The notes beneath the pieces were generated by a model. That model did no database searches. It was given only the letters and a program-made list of their open reading frames with translations, and was not told the DNA's origin. Both the position numbers and the translations under genes were made by a program. DNA of 64,000 bases from Pseudoalteromonas prydzensis (lineage in GTDB: Bacteria; Pseudomonadota; Gammaproteobacteria; Enterobacterales; Alteromonadaceae): assembly GCF_001661495.1 (NCBI RefSeq), contig NZ_BDDT01000002.1, positions 62,001 to 126,000 on the forward strand, read 5' to 3'. Of this stretch, positions 45,716 to 55,138 are shown piece by piece. The number at the start of each line of letters is the position of its first letter. The stretch's first letter is position 1.

Positions 45716-45811
45716 GAATTGGTCGCAGGTTTTATATCGCGACATAGTGACGATAGATAGCAAGGTTGCTTGATAAGTGTACGTTAGTTGCGTATATTTA
45801 AGCACATTCGC

Positions 45812-45827
45812 AAGGTAAGCTAACCTT
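45812..45827. promoter_or_regulatory. Palindrome upstream of the HTH gene (possible autoregulatory operator)
   Basis: AAGGTAAGCTAACCTT is a palindrome apart from one symmetric mismatch pair. It lies 14 bp upstream of the GTG start of the HTH gene, a typical position for an antitoxin-type self-repression site. Confidence 0.5.
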
Positions 45828-45840
45828 ACGCACTCATACT

Positions 45841-46062
45841 GTGAGTGACGCGAGTGATCTCGCCATTTCACCCGATGAAATAATCAATATTCGCGAAGCA
45901 TTTAATATGTCGCGCGGCGTATTTGCAAACTTATTACATACCTCAGCAAGAACCCTTGAAAACTGGGAACAAGGGCGCAGCGCACCTAATGGTCAAGCTG
46001 TTACTTTATTAAAACTGGTACAGCGCCACCCTGAGACTTTGAATCATATAGCTGAGTTGTAG
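45841..46062 (+). CDS. Small HTH protein, HigA/NadS antitoxin-like (orphan)
   Basis: The 73-residue protein is essentially one XRE-type helix-turn-helix: SPDEIINIREAFNMSRGVFANLLHTSARTLENWEQGRSAPNG resembles the C-terminal half of HigA-2/NadS antitoxins. The usual 30-40-residue N-terminal toxin-binding part is missing, and no HigB/RelE toxin gene is next to it. The GTG start follows an in-frame stop by 13 codons and has no visible Shine-Dalgarno sequence. It may be a solitary regulator or a remnant of a toxin-antitoxin locus. Confidence 0.7.
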   Translation: MSDASDLAISPDEIINIREAFNMSRGVFANLLHTSARTLENWEQGRSAPNGQAVTLLKLVQRHPETLNHIAEL

Positions 46063-46094
46063 AGTTCGTTTTCCTAGCCCCTATAACCTAGCAC

Positions 46095-47282
46095 CTATGT
46101 TAGCTCTTTAATCGCATTACTTATGCCATCCAAACTTAGCGGGTACATGCGGTTATCCATCAACTGCTTTATAAAATCAATTGATTGATAGTAACGCCAG
46201 TGTTCAACGGGCTGTGGGTTGAGCCACGCGACTTTATCAAAGTGATTGGTGATGCGATTAAGCCATACACTTCCCGGCTCTTCGTTGTAGTGTTCCACTG
46301 AGCCGCCGGCATAGGCAATTTCATACGGGCCCATAGTGGCGTCGCCTACAAAAATGACCTTATAGTCACTAGTGAATTTGTTGATCAGCGTCATAGTGTC
46401 GATCACATTGCTATGGCGGCGCTGATTATCTTGCCAAACATGCTCGTATAAACAGTTATGAAAGTAGTAAAATTCCAAATGTTTAAACTCGCTATGCGCG
46501 GCGCTAAACAATTCTTCACAGGTGTGGATGTAATCATCCATTGAGCCGCCAATATCAAACAACATCAATACTTTTACCGCGTTGTGGCGCTCTGGTGCCA
46601 TTTTTACATCCAGCATGCCGCCTTGTTTGGCGGTTGCGCGAATAGTTTCGTTTAAATCGAGGGTGTCACTGGCGCCAGTGCGAGCAAACTTGCGCAGTTT
46701 TTTAAGGGCGAGTTTTATGGTGCGCGAGCCAATTTCTCGATCAGAGTCTAAGTTTTTATATTCGCGTTTATCCCATACTTTTACTGCTTGGCGATTGCGG
46801 TTGCCGTCTTGACCAATCCTTACGCCCTCAGGGTTATAGCCATACGCGCCAAATGGTGATGTACCACCCGTGCCCACCCATTTATTGCCGCCAGCGTGGC
46901 GTTTTTGTTGCTCTTCTAGGCGCTGTTTGAGGGTTTTCATTAACTCATCAAGGCCGCCCATAGCTTTAAGTTGGGCTTTTTCTTCATCCGATAGATGCTT
47001 TTCAAACTCTTTGCGTAGCCAATCATGAGGTAAGTCATGTTGTTGTTTTAGGCTCTCGAGTAAGTCGAGATCGGCAATGCCACTAAAGTAATCGGCAAAG
47101 GCTTTATCAAAACGGTCAAAATGGGTTTCGTCTTTTACCATGATAGTGCGGGCTAAATAGTAAAACCCGTCAACATCAGCAAAAACCGCACCTTGTTTTA
47201 GCGCGTTGATCAAATCAAGCAGCTCACGCAAACTGACAGGTAAACGGTATTCACGTAATTTGAAGAAAAACGCAATCAACAT
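46095..47282 (-). CDS. VWA domain protein (CoxE-like)
   Basis: The 395-residue cytoplasmic protein has an N-terminal helical part (about 1-190) and a C-terminal von Willebrand A domain (about 205-370). The metal site motif reads LMLFDIGGSMDDY, so the first Ser of DxSxS is Gly. It belongs to the CoxE-like VWA group that pairs with MoxR ATPases in metallo-enzyme or complex maturation. The partner ATPase is directly upstream (1-bp gap). Target unknown. Confidence 0.9.
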   Translation of the reverse strand: MLIAFFFKLREYRLPVSLRELLDLINALKQGAVFADVDGFYYLARTIMVKDETHFDRFDKAFADYFSGIADLDLLESLKQQHDLPHDWLRKEFEKHLSDEEKAQLKAMGGLDELMKTLKQRLEEQQKRHAGGNKWVGTGGTSPFGAYGYNPEGVRIGQDGNRNRQAVKVWDKREYKNLDSDREIGSRTIKLALKKLRKFARTGASDTLDLNETIRATAKQGGMLDVKMAPERHNAVKVLMLFDIGGSMDDYIHTCEELFSAAHSEFKHLEFYYFHNCLYEHVWQDNQRRHSNVIDTMTLINKFTSDYKVIFVGDATMGPYEIAYAGGSVEHYNEEPGSVWLNRITNHFDKVAWLNPQPVEHWRYYQSIDFIKQLMDNRMYPLSLDGISNAIKELT

Positions 47283-47283
47283 C

Positions 47284-48132
47284 TTAGCGGCGGCTCATAA
47301 AGGCAAGTTTTTCAATCAGGCTGATATCTTGCTCATTTTTTAAAAGCGCGCCAAACATTGGCATTAAACCGCCTTTTTGAGTTTTATCGTGCAGCGTTTT
47401 TGCATCGATGTCTTCAGCCATTAATAATTTAAGCCAATCGAGTAGTTCGCTGGTGGAAGGCTTTTTCTTAATGCCGTTGATTTCACGTAGATTAAAAAAT
47501 ACTTCCAGCGCTTGGCGTACTAAATCTTGCTTAACGTGAGGGTGATGCACATCAATAATTTGCTGCATTTCATCGGTAGATGGAAAGTCAATATAATGGA
47601 AAAAACAACGGCGTAAGAATGCATCGGGCAATTCTTTTTCGTTATTAGAGGTGATGATCACAATAGGGCGCTGTTTGGCGACAATGCGCTCGCCGGTTTC
47701 ATAAACATGAAACTCCATTTTATCAAGCTCTAATAGCAAGTCGTTCGGGAATTCGATATCGGCTTTATCAATTTCATCAATCAATAATACTGGGCGCTTA
47801 TTATGCTCCTCGCCGTAGATAAATGCCTGCCAAAGCTTGCCTTTTACTATGTAGTTGCCAATATCATGCACGCGCTCATCACCCAATTGGCTGTCGCGCA
47901 AACGCGATACTGCATCGTATTCGTATAAGCCTTGCTGGGCTTTGGTGGTTGATTTGATATGCCATTGAATAAGCGTAGTATCTAAGCTTTTAGCCAGCTC
48001 CTCAGCCAGCATGGTTTTACCCGTACCAGGCTCGCCTTTAATTAATAATGGCTTTTCCAGCAATATCGCCGCATTCACCGCTTGTTTTAACGCTGAACTT
48101 GCGATGTAGTTATCTGTAGAATTAAATTGCAC
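47284..48132 (-). CDS. MoxR-type AAA+ ATPase
   Basis: The 282-residue ATPase shows Walker A GEPGTGKTMLAEELA, Walker B LLIDEIDKAD, sensor-1 ITSNNEKELPDAFLRRC and a C-terminal helical lid. It is a MoxR-family chaperone-like AAA+ protein. It is adjacent to the VWA gene, the standard MoxR-VWA pairing in which the two act together on a target protein not identified here. Confidence 0.93.
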   Translation of the reverse strand: MQFNSTDNYIASSALKQAVNAAILLEKPLLIKGEPGTGKTMLAEELAKSLDTTLIQWHIKSTTKAQQGLYEYDAVSRLRDSQLGDERVHDIGNYIVKGKLWQAFIYGEEHNKRPVLLIDEIDKADIEFPNDLLLELDKMEFHVYETGERIVAKQRPIVIITSNNEKELPDAFLRRCFFHYIDFPSTDEMQQIIDVHHPHVKQDLVRQALEVFFNLREINGIKKKPSTSELLDWLKLLMAEDIDAKTLHDKTQKGGLMPMFGALLKNEQDISLIEKLAFMSRR

Positions 48133-48184
48133 GTAAATACCTTATCTGGTCTGAGCAGTAAACAATATGACTATCATGCCATAG

Positions 48185-48424
48185 TTATTCAACCTCTCCA
48201 AGGTATGCAAAGCGAGCAATAATTTGGCCATCTTTCTCGACGGTTTCGCTAAACATACTCAGTGGTCGTGCCCACATGCCAAACTCACCATATAAGGCTT
48301 GGTAAATCACCAATTGTTCTTCGGTTTCACTGTGGGTGGCAACATAAAGCACTTTGTATTTAGGCCCTTTGTAGTGTTGGTATATGCCTGATTTGAGGGT
48401 ATGTGGTTTTATTGCTGTAGTCAT
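48185..48424 (-). CDS. DUF1653 family protein
   Basis: The 79-residue protein has the typical DUF1653 sequence: SGIYQHYKGPKYKVLYVATHSETEEQLVIYQALYG and a terminal FAYLGEV region. These small SH3-like proteins have unknown function. It starts with ATG and is divergent from the DUF2947 gene (60-bp gap). Confidence 0.9.
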   Translation of the reverse strand: MTTAIKPHTLKSGIYQHYKGPKYKVLYVATHSETEEQLVIYQALYGEFGMWARPLSMFSETVEKDGQIIARFAYLGEVE

Positions 48425-48484
48425 GTTTTGATCTCTTGTATAATTTATCTTTGCACTTTTAATGCTAACTAATTTGCCAATACT

Positions 48485-48967
48485 ATGAACTATATTTCGT
48501 TAGATGATTACAAAAAAGCGTGGGTTTTTCGCCATCAAGATGCGCCAGTAACAGACCAAGACCTTACTTTAATTAAACCTATGAGCCATGAGCGTGCCGC
48601 AGTTTTATGGAGCACTATGGTGAGCCGAGAGCATGATCACCCTGATTTTTTTGAAAAAACAGATTGGTGTGGCAATGACGACAATTTCTCGCAAACTATT
48701 ACATGGGAAGCTGCCTGGGAAGAAGGTGCAGAGCAGTTGCCTACAGAGATTTTAGCTCATCTTGATTGGCAAGCTAACACTACGGTGTATTTTTGTATGG
48801 CTCGTGACAACATCATCGAAACCAGTTTTGATGTGTTTAAACGCAATTGGCAGAACTTTATGTTTTTAGCCGATGGCAGTTTGTTGCTTGGCAAAAAACG
48901 TAATGAAGTAGTGCAATTTTTAGCAACTGGCGATGCAAAATTAGGCACAAAGGCTGACGTTAAGTAA
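48485..48967 (+). CDS. DUF2947 family protein
   Basis: The 160-residue acidic protein has no signal peptide. It is W/D-rich (YKKAWVFRHQDAPV, DWCGNDDNF, WEAAWEEGAEQL) and matches DUF2947 as I know it from Alteromonadales and Vibrionales. Function unknown. It is divergent from DUF1653. Confidence 0.85.
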   Translation: MNYISLDDYKKAWVFRHQDAPVTDQDLTLIKPMSHERAAVLWSTMVSREHDHPDFFEKTDWCGNDDNFSQTITWEAAWEEGAEQLPTEILAHLDWQANTTVYFCMARDNIIETSFDVFKRNWQNFMFLADGSLLLGKKRNEVVQFLATGDAKLGTKADVK

Positions 48968-49057
48968 CTTGAACGTTATTTAGGTAAATTGCAGAGCTTA
49001 AAAAGCAGTCAATACTGTGCTATAAAACAAGCAACTAGATGTTTTTGAGTATAATCG

Positions 49058-49687
49058 TTGGCTGCAAGCGACCCTTTTCAACAAGTCGATATTTGGCAAT
49101 CTGATGCGCAGCGTGTGCTGTACACGCAGCTGTGTAATGCCTTTTATGCGCGAGAAATTGCTTTGTTAGTCGCTGAACCTAATGAGCAACGCCTGCGTAA
49201 ACGATTAAAAAGCCTTCCTTTTTATATTGAACGTGCGGCAGCCGCGGTGGTTAATGGTCAGGTTCCTTTTCAGTTAGATCCCCATAATGGCAGTTGGCTC
49301 GATAAGCAAAAGCTACAGCCTCCTAACGAAAAAAGTAATGATGATTTTTATCAAACACATAAAAAGCTGGGTTTAATTGTGCCGCTTTTACTTAATCGCG
49401 CAAATCAAACCCGTGTTGCAATAGACAGCATCGACCAAGTAAGCGACAATAAACTTCATTGTAATGAGCATGGTTGGTTTGATGACCAAGGGCAGCCTCT
49501 TGAGGGGCAATCGGTGGTGTTATTAAAGCCTACAAAAGCAACAATGGCCGCTGCATGTTGTGGTCATCAATGGTCTTTTGACAAACGTATCACACCGCGA
49601 ACATTATCACTGAGAGAAATGCTGTTAGCAGGTAATATCAATTGGCGTAATTTAAAGCGCCCCCATGTTCGAGTTAAAAAAATATAA
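49058..49687 (+). CDS. Conserved hypothetical protein with non-ATG start
   Basis: The 209-residue protein is of no family I recognise. An in-frame TAA at 49052-49054 and the absence of any early ATG force a TTG at 49058 (or a later GTG at 49115). A TATAAT hexamer at 49050-49055 lies just before the TTG, so the transcript may be leaderless or the start may be further in. It has no signal peptide. A pair of adjacent cysteines with a following histidine (CCGH) stands out near residue 168. It lies 61 bp upstream of ftsB. Confidence 0.65.
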   Translation: MAASDPFQQVDIWQSDAQRVLYTQLCNAFYAREIALLVAEPNEQRLRKRLKSLPFYIERAAAAVVNGQVPFQLDPHNGSWLDKQKLQPPNEKSNDDFYQTHKKLGLIVPLLLNRANQTRVAIDSIDQVSDNKLHCNEHGWFDDQGQPLEGQSVVLLKPTKATMAAACCGHQWSFDKRITPRTLSLREMLLAGNINWRNLKRPHVRVKKI

Positions 49688-49748
49688 TACCAGTTGCCTT
49701 AAGCGCATTATAAATTTGTACTGGTAGAGTAAAACCAAGGAGTGTTTA

Positions 49749-50039
49749 ATGCGACTGTTTCAACTCACGCTGCTGTGTTTAGCGTTATTTGTACAATACC
49801 GATTATGGTTTGGCCACAATGGAGTACAAGATTATAGTCGTTTAAAAGCCGCTGTTACTTCTCATCAGGATACCAACGCTCAGCTACTTAAACGAAATAA
49901 AGTACTTAAAGCCGACATTGAAGATTTAAAGCTTGGCCAAGAAGGGGTAGAAGAGCGTGCCCGTAATGAATTAGGGATGATCAAACCCGGCGAAACATTT
50001 ATTCGTGTTTTACCTGGGCAACAACTCAATGAAAACTAA
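49749..50039 (+). CDS. ftsB: Cell division protein FtsB
   Basis: The 96-residue bitopic membrane protein has one N-terminal helix (about 3-20, [19 protein letters not shown]) and a coiled coil rich in L/K/E heptads. It forms the FtsQLB divisome complex. [15 protein letters not shown] is typical of the FtsB C-terminus. It overlaps ispD by 11 bp, as in most gammaproteobacteria. Confidence 0.96.
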   Translation: MRLFQLTLLCLALFVQYRLWFGHNGVQDYSRLKAAVTSHQDTNAQLLKRNKVLKADIEDLKLGQEGVEERARNELGMIKPGETFIRVLPGQQLNEN

Positions 50040-50730
50040 TTATACACTTGCAGTAATAGTCCCTGCCGCTGGCGTGGGAAGTCGAATGCAACACTCCGCC
50101 CCAAAGCAATATATACGTTTGGCAGGCAAAACTATTCTTGAGCATACGCTGGCTAAGTTAGCGCAGTTAAAGCAAGCAACCAGTATTATTGTGGCGGTTA
50201 GTGATGATGATCCCTACTTTGATTCTTTAGTGTTTATCGATCAACGCATTGTGCGAGCAAGCGGCGGAAAAGAGCGCGCCGACTCAGTTCTTAATGGCTT
50301 ATTAGCATTGGCAGATAACCCGCCTGACTGGGTGTTAGTCCATGATGCCGCAAGGCCATTAGTCACACTAGCTGATGTTGAGCACTTACTAACTGAATGT
50401 ATTAGCGCCAATGAAGGTGGCATTTTAGCCTGTAAAGTCAAAGACACCATTAAACGTGGTAGCACACATAGTGAGCAAACCGTGCCACGAGATGACTTAT
50501 GGCAAGCGTTGACTCCGCAATTATTTAAGTACCATGATTTAACTCAGGCGCTACAAAGTGCGCTCGCTCAACAGGTAACAATTACCGATGAAGCCTCAGC
50601 AATTGAATGGGCTAAGAAGCCTGTTAAGCTAATTGCAGGTCGCAGTGATAATATTAAAATAACCACTCCAGAAGATTTAGATTTAGCCAACTTTTTACTC
50701 CAAAAACAACACAGTGAGAATGCATTATGA
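50029..50730 (+). CDS. ispD: 2-C-methyl-D-erythritol 4-phosphate cytidylyltransferase
   Basis: The start at 50029 lies inside the last codons of ftsB; an earlier GTG at 50005 would only add residues encoded by ftsB sequence. The 233-residue MEP-pathway enzyme shows [33 protein letters not shown] and [10 protein letters not shown]. It makes CDP-methylerythritol for isoprenoids. It overlaps ispF by 4 bp (ATGA). Confidence 0.97.
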   Translation: MKTNYTLAVIVPAAGVGSRMQHSAPKQYIRLAGKTILEHTLAKLAQLKQATSIIVAVSDDDPYFDSLVFIDQRIVRASGGKERADSVLNGLLALADNPPDWVLVHDAARPLVTLADVEHLLTECISANEGGILACKVKDTIKRGSTHSEQTVPRDDLWQALTPQLFKYHDLTQALQSALAQQVTITDEASAIEWAKKPVKLIAGRSDNIKITTPEDLDLANFLLQKQHSENAL

Positions 50731-51209
50731 TTCGAATCGGCCATGGCTTCGATGTCCATAAATTTGGTGGCGAAGGCCCGTTAACTATTTGTGGTGAAAA
50801 GATTGCTTACCCGCAAGGCTTTTTAGCACATTCCGACGGTGATGTTGCTATTCACGCGTTATGTGACGCAATTTTAGGTGCCTTGGCGCTGGGAGATATT
50901 GGTAAGCACTTTCCTGATACGGCTAGTGAATATGAAAATATAGATAGCCGTATTTTGCTGCGCCACGTAGTTGATTTAGCTAAACAGCAAGGTTATGAGC
51001 TGGGCAATGCTGATGTGACGATTGTAGCGCAAGCGCCAAAAATGTTGCCGCACATTCAAGCCATGCGTACTAATCTGGCCGCTGATTTAAATGCTGAACT
51101 TAGCCAAGTAAACGTCAAAGCCACCACCACCGAAAAGCTCGGTTTTGAAGGCCGTAAAGAGGGTATTTCAAGTCATGCCGTGGTAATCATGAGTAAACAA
51201 TCACTATGA
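50727..51209 (+). CDS. ispF: 2-C-methyl-D-erythritol 2,4-cyclodiphosphate synthase
   Basis: The 160-residue zinc enzyme acts two steps after IspD in the MEP pathway. Seen: [12 protein letters not shown] with metal ligands, [27 protein letters not shown] and [16 protein letters not shown]. It is coupled to ispD and truD by ATGA overlaps. Confidence 0.98.
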   Translation: MIRIGHGFDVHKFGGEGPLTICGEKIAYPQGFLAHSDGDVAIHALCDAILGALALGDIGKHFPDTASEYENIDSRILLRHVVDLAKQQGYELGNADVTIVAQAPKMLPHIQAMRTNLAADLNAELSQVNVKATTTEKLGFEGRKEGISSHAVVIMSKQSL

Positions 51210-52255
51210 GTGAGTTAAACTATTTATACGGTGCGCCATTATCTAAAGCGGATTTTAAAACCAGTGCTGAAGATTTTATGGTGGATGAAGACCTAGGCAT
51301 AGAATTTACCGGCAGCGGTGAACATGTGTGTTTACAGGTGGTAAAAAAAGGTGAAAACACTCAGTACGTTGCTAAGTTATTAGCCCAAAAAGCGGGGATC
51401 TCACCGCGTGATGTAAGTTACGCAGGTATGAAAGACCGCCACGGTGTGTGTAGTCAGTGGTTCAGTGTGCCGGTACCAATAAAAAAAGAAATTGATTTCA
51501 CTGAGCTCAATAGTGACTCGGTTTTTATCATTGCCCAGCAGCGCCATAACCGTAAATTACGTACTGGCTGCCATAAAGGGAATAAATTTACTATTACGCT
51601 GCGCAATGTCACACAGCCGTTAGATATCCTTTGTAGAATTAATGCCGTACGTGCCGGTGTACCTAACTACTTTGGTGAGCAACGCTTTGGTCACGATGGG
51701 CATAATCTTGAAATGGCCAAGCGGATGTTTGCCGGTGAGCGCATTCGCGATAAAAAGTTGCGCGGTTTAATTATCTCTGCGGCACGCTCTTATGTGTTTA
51801 ATCAAATTGTGAACTTACGTGTTGCTGAGCACGGCCTAGCGAAAACGATGCACCGAGAAGTGTTTATGCTCAGTGGCAGTAATGCTTTTTTTGAAGATGC
51901 AATTAGCGATGAAAATATCGCTCGCCTTGCCTCAGGCGACATTATGATGTCTGCGCCTTTGGTGGGTAAAAGTGAAAAAGGTCTCACCGAACAAGAAAAA
52001 TTATGGCTGGCACCTTATCAAGAGTGGTGTGATGGGCTTGGTGAATTAGGGCTTAAAAATGAACGTAGAATGCTGCGTTTGATACCACAAGATTTAACCG
52101 TAGCAACGATTGACGAAACCACCATTAAATTAAGTTTTGGCTTACCTAAAGGTACCTTTGCTACGGCATTATTACGTGAGCTGGTGGATTACACTGATGC
52201 CAGCCCCCGTGTACATAAAGAAAAGGACGCTGAAGATGAAGATTCTGCTAAGTAA
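51206..52255 (+). CDS. truD: tRNA pseudouridine(13) synthase
   Basis: The 349-residue enzyme isomerises U13 of tRNA-Glu. The catalytic aspartate is D77 in [16 protein letters not shown]. Other TruD motifs are [24 protein letters not shown] and the C-terminal [14 protein letters not shown]. It overlaps ispF by 4 bp and surE by 20 bp. Confidence 0.97.
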   Translation: MSELNYLYGAPLSKADFKTSAEDFMVDEDLGIEFTGSGEHVCLQVVKKGENTQYVAKLLAQKAGISPRDVSYAGMKDRHGVCSQWFSVPVPIKKEIDFTELNSDSVFIIAQQRHNRKLRTGCHKGNKFTITLRNVTQPLDILCRINAVRAGVPNYFGEQRFGHDGHNLEMAKRMFAGERIRDKKLRGLIISAARSYVFNQIVNLRVAEHGLAKTMHREVFMLSGSNAFFEDAISDENIARLASGDIMMSAPLVGKSEKGLTEQEKLWLAPYQEWCDGLGELGLKNERRMLRLIPQDLTVATIDETTIKLSFGLPKGTFATALLRELVDYTDASPRVHKEKDAEDEDSAK

Positions 52256-53000
52256 TGACGATGGCGTAAATGCAAAAGGGATTGCGGTGTTGTATCAAGC
52301 ACTGACGCAAATTGCTGAGGTTACCTTAGTGGCACCTGATCGCAATTGCAGTGGCGCAAGCAATTCCTTAACCTTAATGAACCCACTGCGGGCAACCACG
52401 CTTGATAATGGCTTTATTTCGGTCAATGGCACTCCAACTGATTGTGTGCATTTGGGCGTTAATGAATTACTGACTGAAAAACCCGATCTGGTGGTTGCCG
52501 GTATTAATCACGGCGCTAATTTAGGTGATGATACCTTGTACTCTGGTACAGTTGCCGCTGCAACCGAAGGTCGTCATTTGGGGTTGCCCGCAGTGGCTGT
52601 ATCGTTATGTTCTAAAGAAGGCAATCACTTTGAAACGGCAGCCGCGGTGACTGTAAGCATAATTAAAGAGCTAGCTTCTCATCCGCTACCAAAAGATCAA
52701 ATCATCAATATCAATGTGCCAGATATTCCTTTATCTGAGCTTAAAGGCGTACAAGTTACCCGGTTAGGCGCGCGCCATAAAGCCGAAACCATGACAAAAC
52801 AACAAGATCCATGGGGCCGCGATATATACTGGTACGGTGTGTTGGGGGCTGAAAGTGATGCAGGTGTTGGCACTGACTTTTACGCAATTAATAATGGCTA
52901 TGCTTCAGTTACCCCGTTAAGTGTTGATATGACGGCGAAAGACAGTTTAGTAGCGGTAGGAGATTGGCTGAAAACAATGGAGATCAACGGTGCTGGCTAA
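52236..53000 (+). CDS. surE: 5'/3'-nucleotidase SurE
   Basis: The start at 52236 ([10 protein letters not shown]) is the family N-terminus and gives 254 residues. The acidic metal site [45 protein letters not shown] are all present. SurE dephosphorylates nucleoside monophosphates and helps stationary-phase survival. It overlaps both truD and pcm. Confidence 0.97.
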   Translation: MKILLSNDDGVNAKGIAVLYQALTQIAEVTLVAPDRNCSGASNSLTLMNPLRATTLDNGFISVNGTPTDCVHLGVNELLTEKPDLVVAGINHGANLGDDTLYSGTVAAATEGRHLGLPAVAVSLCSKEGNHFETAAAVTVSIIKELASHPLPKDQIININVPDIPLSELKGVQVTRLGARHKAETMTKQQDPWGRDIYWYGVLGAESDAGVGTDFYAINNGYASVTPLSVDMTAKDSLVAVGDWLKTMEINGAG

Positions 53001-53628
53001 TTATACTCGCAGCGCACGTGCGCTGGCTGAATTATTAGAGCGTGAGGGTGTTGAAGATAAAGTGGTGCTCAGCGCTATTGCTGATATTCCACGGCATTTT
53101 TTTATAGATGATGTGCTTAAACACAAAGCTTATCAAAATACAGCGCTGCCAATCGGCCAAGGGCAAACAATCTCACAGCCTTATATTGTTGCGCGGATGA
53201 CGGAGCTGCTGCGTTTAGCTGGGGTACGTGAAAAAGTACTCGAAATTGGCACTGGCTCTGGCTACCAAACCGCAATATTGGCTAAAACCTTTACAAAAGT
53301 ATTTTCGGTGGAACGTATTAAAGCGTTACAATGGCAAGCTAAGCGCCGTTTACATAACCTTGATCTTTATAATGTTTCCATGAAACATGGCGATGGCTGG
53401 CAAGGTTGGCAGTCGCAAGCACCATTTGACGGCATTATTGTCACTGCCGCTGCATCGCAGGTACCGCAGGCATTACTTGACCAACTCAGTGATGGGGGGG
53501 TGATGATTGCGCCAATTGGTAATGAAGACCAACAACTGGTTATGGTTGTACGCGAAGGCGAAAAATTTACTCAACATGTTATTGCGCCAGTTAGGTTTGT
53601 GCCTTTAGTGCCTGGCGATATTGAATAG
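52990..53628 (+). CDS. pcm: Protein-L-isoaspartate O-methyltransferase
   Basis: The 212-residue repair enzyme methylates isoaspartyl residues in aged proteins. The GTG start is preceded by GGAG at 6-9 nt and overlaps surE by 11 bp. Seen: [17 protein letters not shown], the SAM loop [23 protein letters not shown] and [11 protein letters not shown]. The surE-pcm-nlpD-rpoS order is conserved, here with yqaA inserted as in related genera. Confidence 0.97.
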   Translation: MLANYTRSARALAELLEREGVEDKVVLSAIADIPRHFFIDDVLKHKAYQNTALPIGQGQTISQPYIVARMTELLRLAGVREKVLEIGTGSGYQTAILAKTFTKVFSVERIKALQWQAKRRLHNLDLYNVSMKHGDGWQGWQSQAPFDGIIVTAAASQVPQALLDQLSDGGVMIAPIGNEDQQLVMVVREGEKFTQHVIAPVRFVPLVPGDIE

Positions 53629-53637
53629 GAAGTCACT

Positions 53638-54216
53638 TTGAAATTGTTTACTAAGTTGTATGATATGGCATTAGTGTGGGCAAAACATCGCCACGCAGAG
53701 CGTTATTTAGCAGGGATGAGTTTTGCTGAATCAGTTATTTTTCCTATTCCACCGGATGTAATGCTTGCGCCGATGTCGCTGGCACAACCAAGCAAAGCAT
53801 GGCGTTTTGCTACATTTGCTACCGTTGCTTCAGTGCTTGGCGGTGTGTTGGGTTATTTACTCGGGTTTTGGTTGTTTGAACCTGTAGTAGAGCCTCTAAT
53901 CGCGCAAATGGGCTGGCAAGAAAAGTTTAATATTGCCTTAAATTGGTTTAAGGAGTATGGCGTGTGGGTGGTATTTTTAGCGGGCTTTTCCCCCATACCC
54001 TATAAAGTGTTTACCATAGGTGCAGGGCTTTTACATATGGCGTTTTTACCTTTTTTGTTAGCTTCTGCGGTTGGTCGCGGCGCGCGTTTCTTTTTAGTCT
54101 CAGCACTGATGAAATGGGGCGGAGTAAAAATGGAGCAAAAATTACGTCAATACGTTGAAGCACTTGGCTGGGGATTAGTGATTTTAGTGGTGGTTGCATA
54201 CTTTTTATTGCGTTAA
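53638..54216 (+). CDS. yqaA: YqaA family inner-membrane protein (VTT/DedA-type)
   Basis: The 192-residue membrane protein starts with TTG preceded by AGGAAG. It has about four or five hydrophobic helices and the SNARE-associated/VTT features FAESVIFPIPPDVMLAPM and FSPIPYKVFTIGAG. DedA-superfamily proteins are implicated in lipid translocation and membrane homeostasis. It sits 10 bp after pcm. Confidence 0.93.
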   Translation: MKLFTKLYDMALVWAKHRHAERYLAGMSFAESVIFPIPPDVMLAPMSLAQPSKAWRFATFATVASVLGGVLGYLLGFWLFEPVVEPLIAQMGWQEKFNIALNWFKEYGVWVVFLAGFSPIPYKVFTIGAGLLHMAFLPFLLASAVGRGARFFLVSALMKWGGVKMEQKLRQYVEALGWGLVILVVVAYFLLR

Positions 54217-54257
54217 GCATTAAAAACCACAATTATTAATACAAGGAGCAAAACACT

Positions 54258-55082
54258 ATGAATAAGCAGTACATTTTCTATGTTACTTTATTTACAAGTG
54301 TTTTGCTCAGTGCTTGCTCTTCTCGCCAAGCGCCAGCGCCAGTCAGTAGTTTAAATACCAGCGTTAAACCCTACACTAGCAAAGTGAATATTAATGGCGA
54401 TCGCTATATTGTAAAAAAAGGCGATACGCTCTATTCAATAGCCTTCAGCGCCCAGCAAGATTTTCGCACGTTGGCAAAAAATAATGATATTCCAGCCCCT
54501 TACATTATTCATCCCGGACAAGTGGTTTCGTTTAAAAAACCAGCAGTAAAAACAAAAAAGCAGAAAAAATATACGAATTCGAGTAAAAAGTCTACAAAAG
54601 AACCACAAAAAAATAACAAAAAATTAAAGAAAGAGCTTGATCAGCCAAAACAACGAGAGTATGTTCAAAAACAAGCTAGTAAAAAAGTTAGTAATTCCAA
54701 CAGTTTGATTCCAGGAAAGGTACATTGGTCTTGGCCGGCTAAAGGGACAGTAACACAGCGGTTTTCAAGCAAAGAAAATGGCTATAAAGGGTTACAAATT
54801 ACTAATAAAAAAGGTGTGGCTGTAGTTGCTGCTGCACAAGGAACAGTTGTATACGCGGGGAATGCACTTAGAGGGTACGGTAATTTAATCATTTTGAAAC
54901 ATAATGATGATTACCTTAGTGCTTACGCACATAACTCTAAGTTATTAGTGAAAGAAAAACAGGATGTGAAAGCTGGGCAAAAAATCGCAGAGATTGGCAG
55001 TTCAGATTCTGACGTAACGGCATTGCGTTTTGAGATCCGTTATCGAGGACAGGCTGTTAATCCCGAGAAGTATTTGCCTTAG
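54258..55082 (+). CDS. nlpD: Murein hydrolase activator NlpD (lipoprotein)
   Basis: The 274-residue lipoprotein has lipobox LLSACSS (Cys at about residue 20), a LysM domain (about 50-95, RYIVKKGDTLYSIAF), a Lys-rich linker (about 100-150) and a C-terminal LytM domain (about 160-274). The metal-binding histidines are missing (YKGLQI for HxGxD, AHNS for HxH), as expected for NlpD, which activates AmiC rather than cutting itself. In related bacteria a main rpoS promoter lies inside nlpD. Confidence 0.95.
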   Translation: MNKQYIFYVTLFTSVLLSACSSRQAPAPVSSLNTSVKPYTSKVNINGDRYIVKKGDTLYSIAFSAQQDFRTLAKNNDIPAPYIIHPGQVVSFKKPAVKTKKQKKYTNSSKKSTKEPQKNNKKLKKELDQPKQREYVQKQASKKVSNSNSLIPGKVHWSWPAKGTVTQRFSSKENGYKGLQITNKKGVAVVAAAQGTVVYAGNALRGYGNLIILKHNDDYLSAYAHNSKLLVKEKQDVKAGQKIAEIGSSDSDVTALRFEIRYRGQAVNPEKYLP

Positions 55083-55138
55083 CTATCGGGTATTGAACAC
55101 AGTGATATAAGGTCACTTATTTGCTTGAGGGTACGCTC

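Larger units (their letters stand above)
45470..45840. other. Repeat-rich gene-free stretch
   Basis: About 370 bp contain small palindromes (for example CGAGTTTACCTCG near 45497), the inverted third copy of the dispersed repeat (45645-45680), a second repeat type with GCGCGGGTTTACCCC on the minus strand (45692-45715) and the operator-like palindrome before the HTH gene. No coding gene was seen. Confidence 0.65.

Noticed and set aside
45841..46062. Complete toxin-antitoxin module
   Set aside because: No HigB/RelE-type toxin frame was found on either side; upstream DNA is repeats and downstream is a VWA gene.
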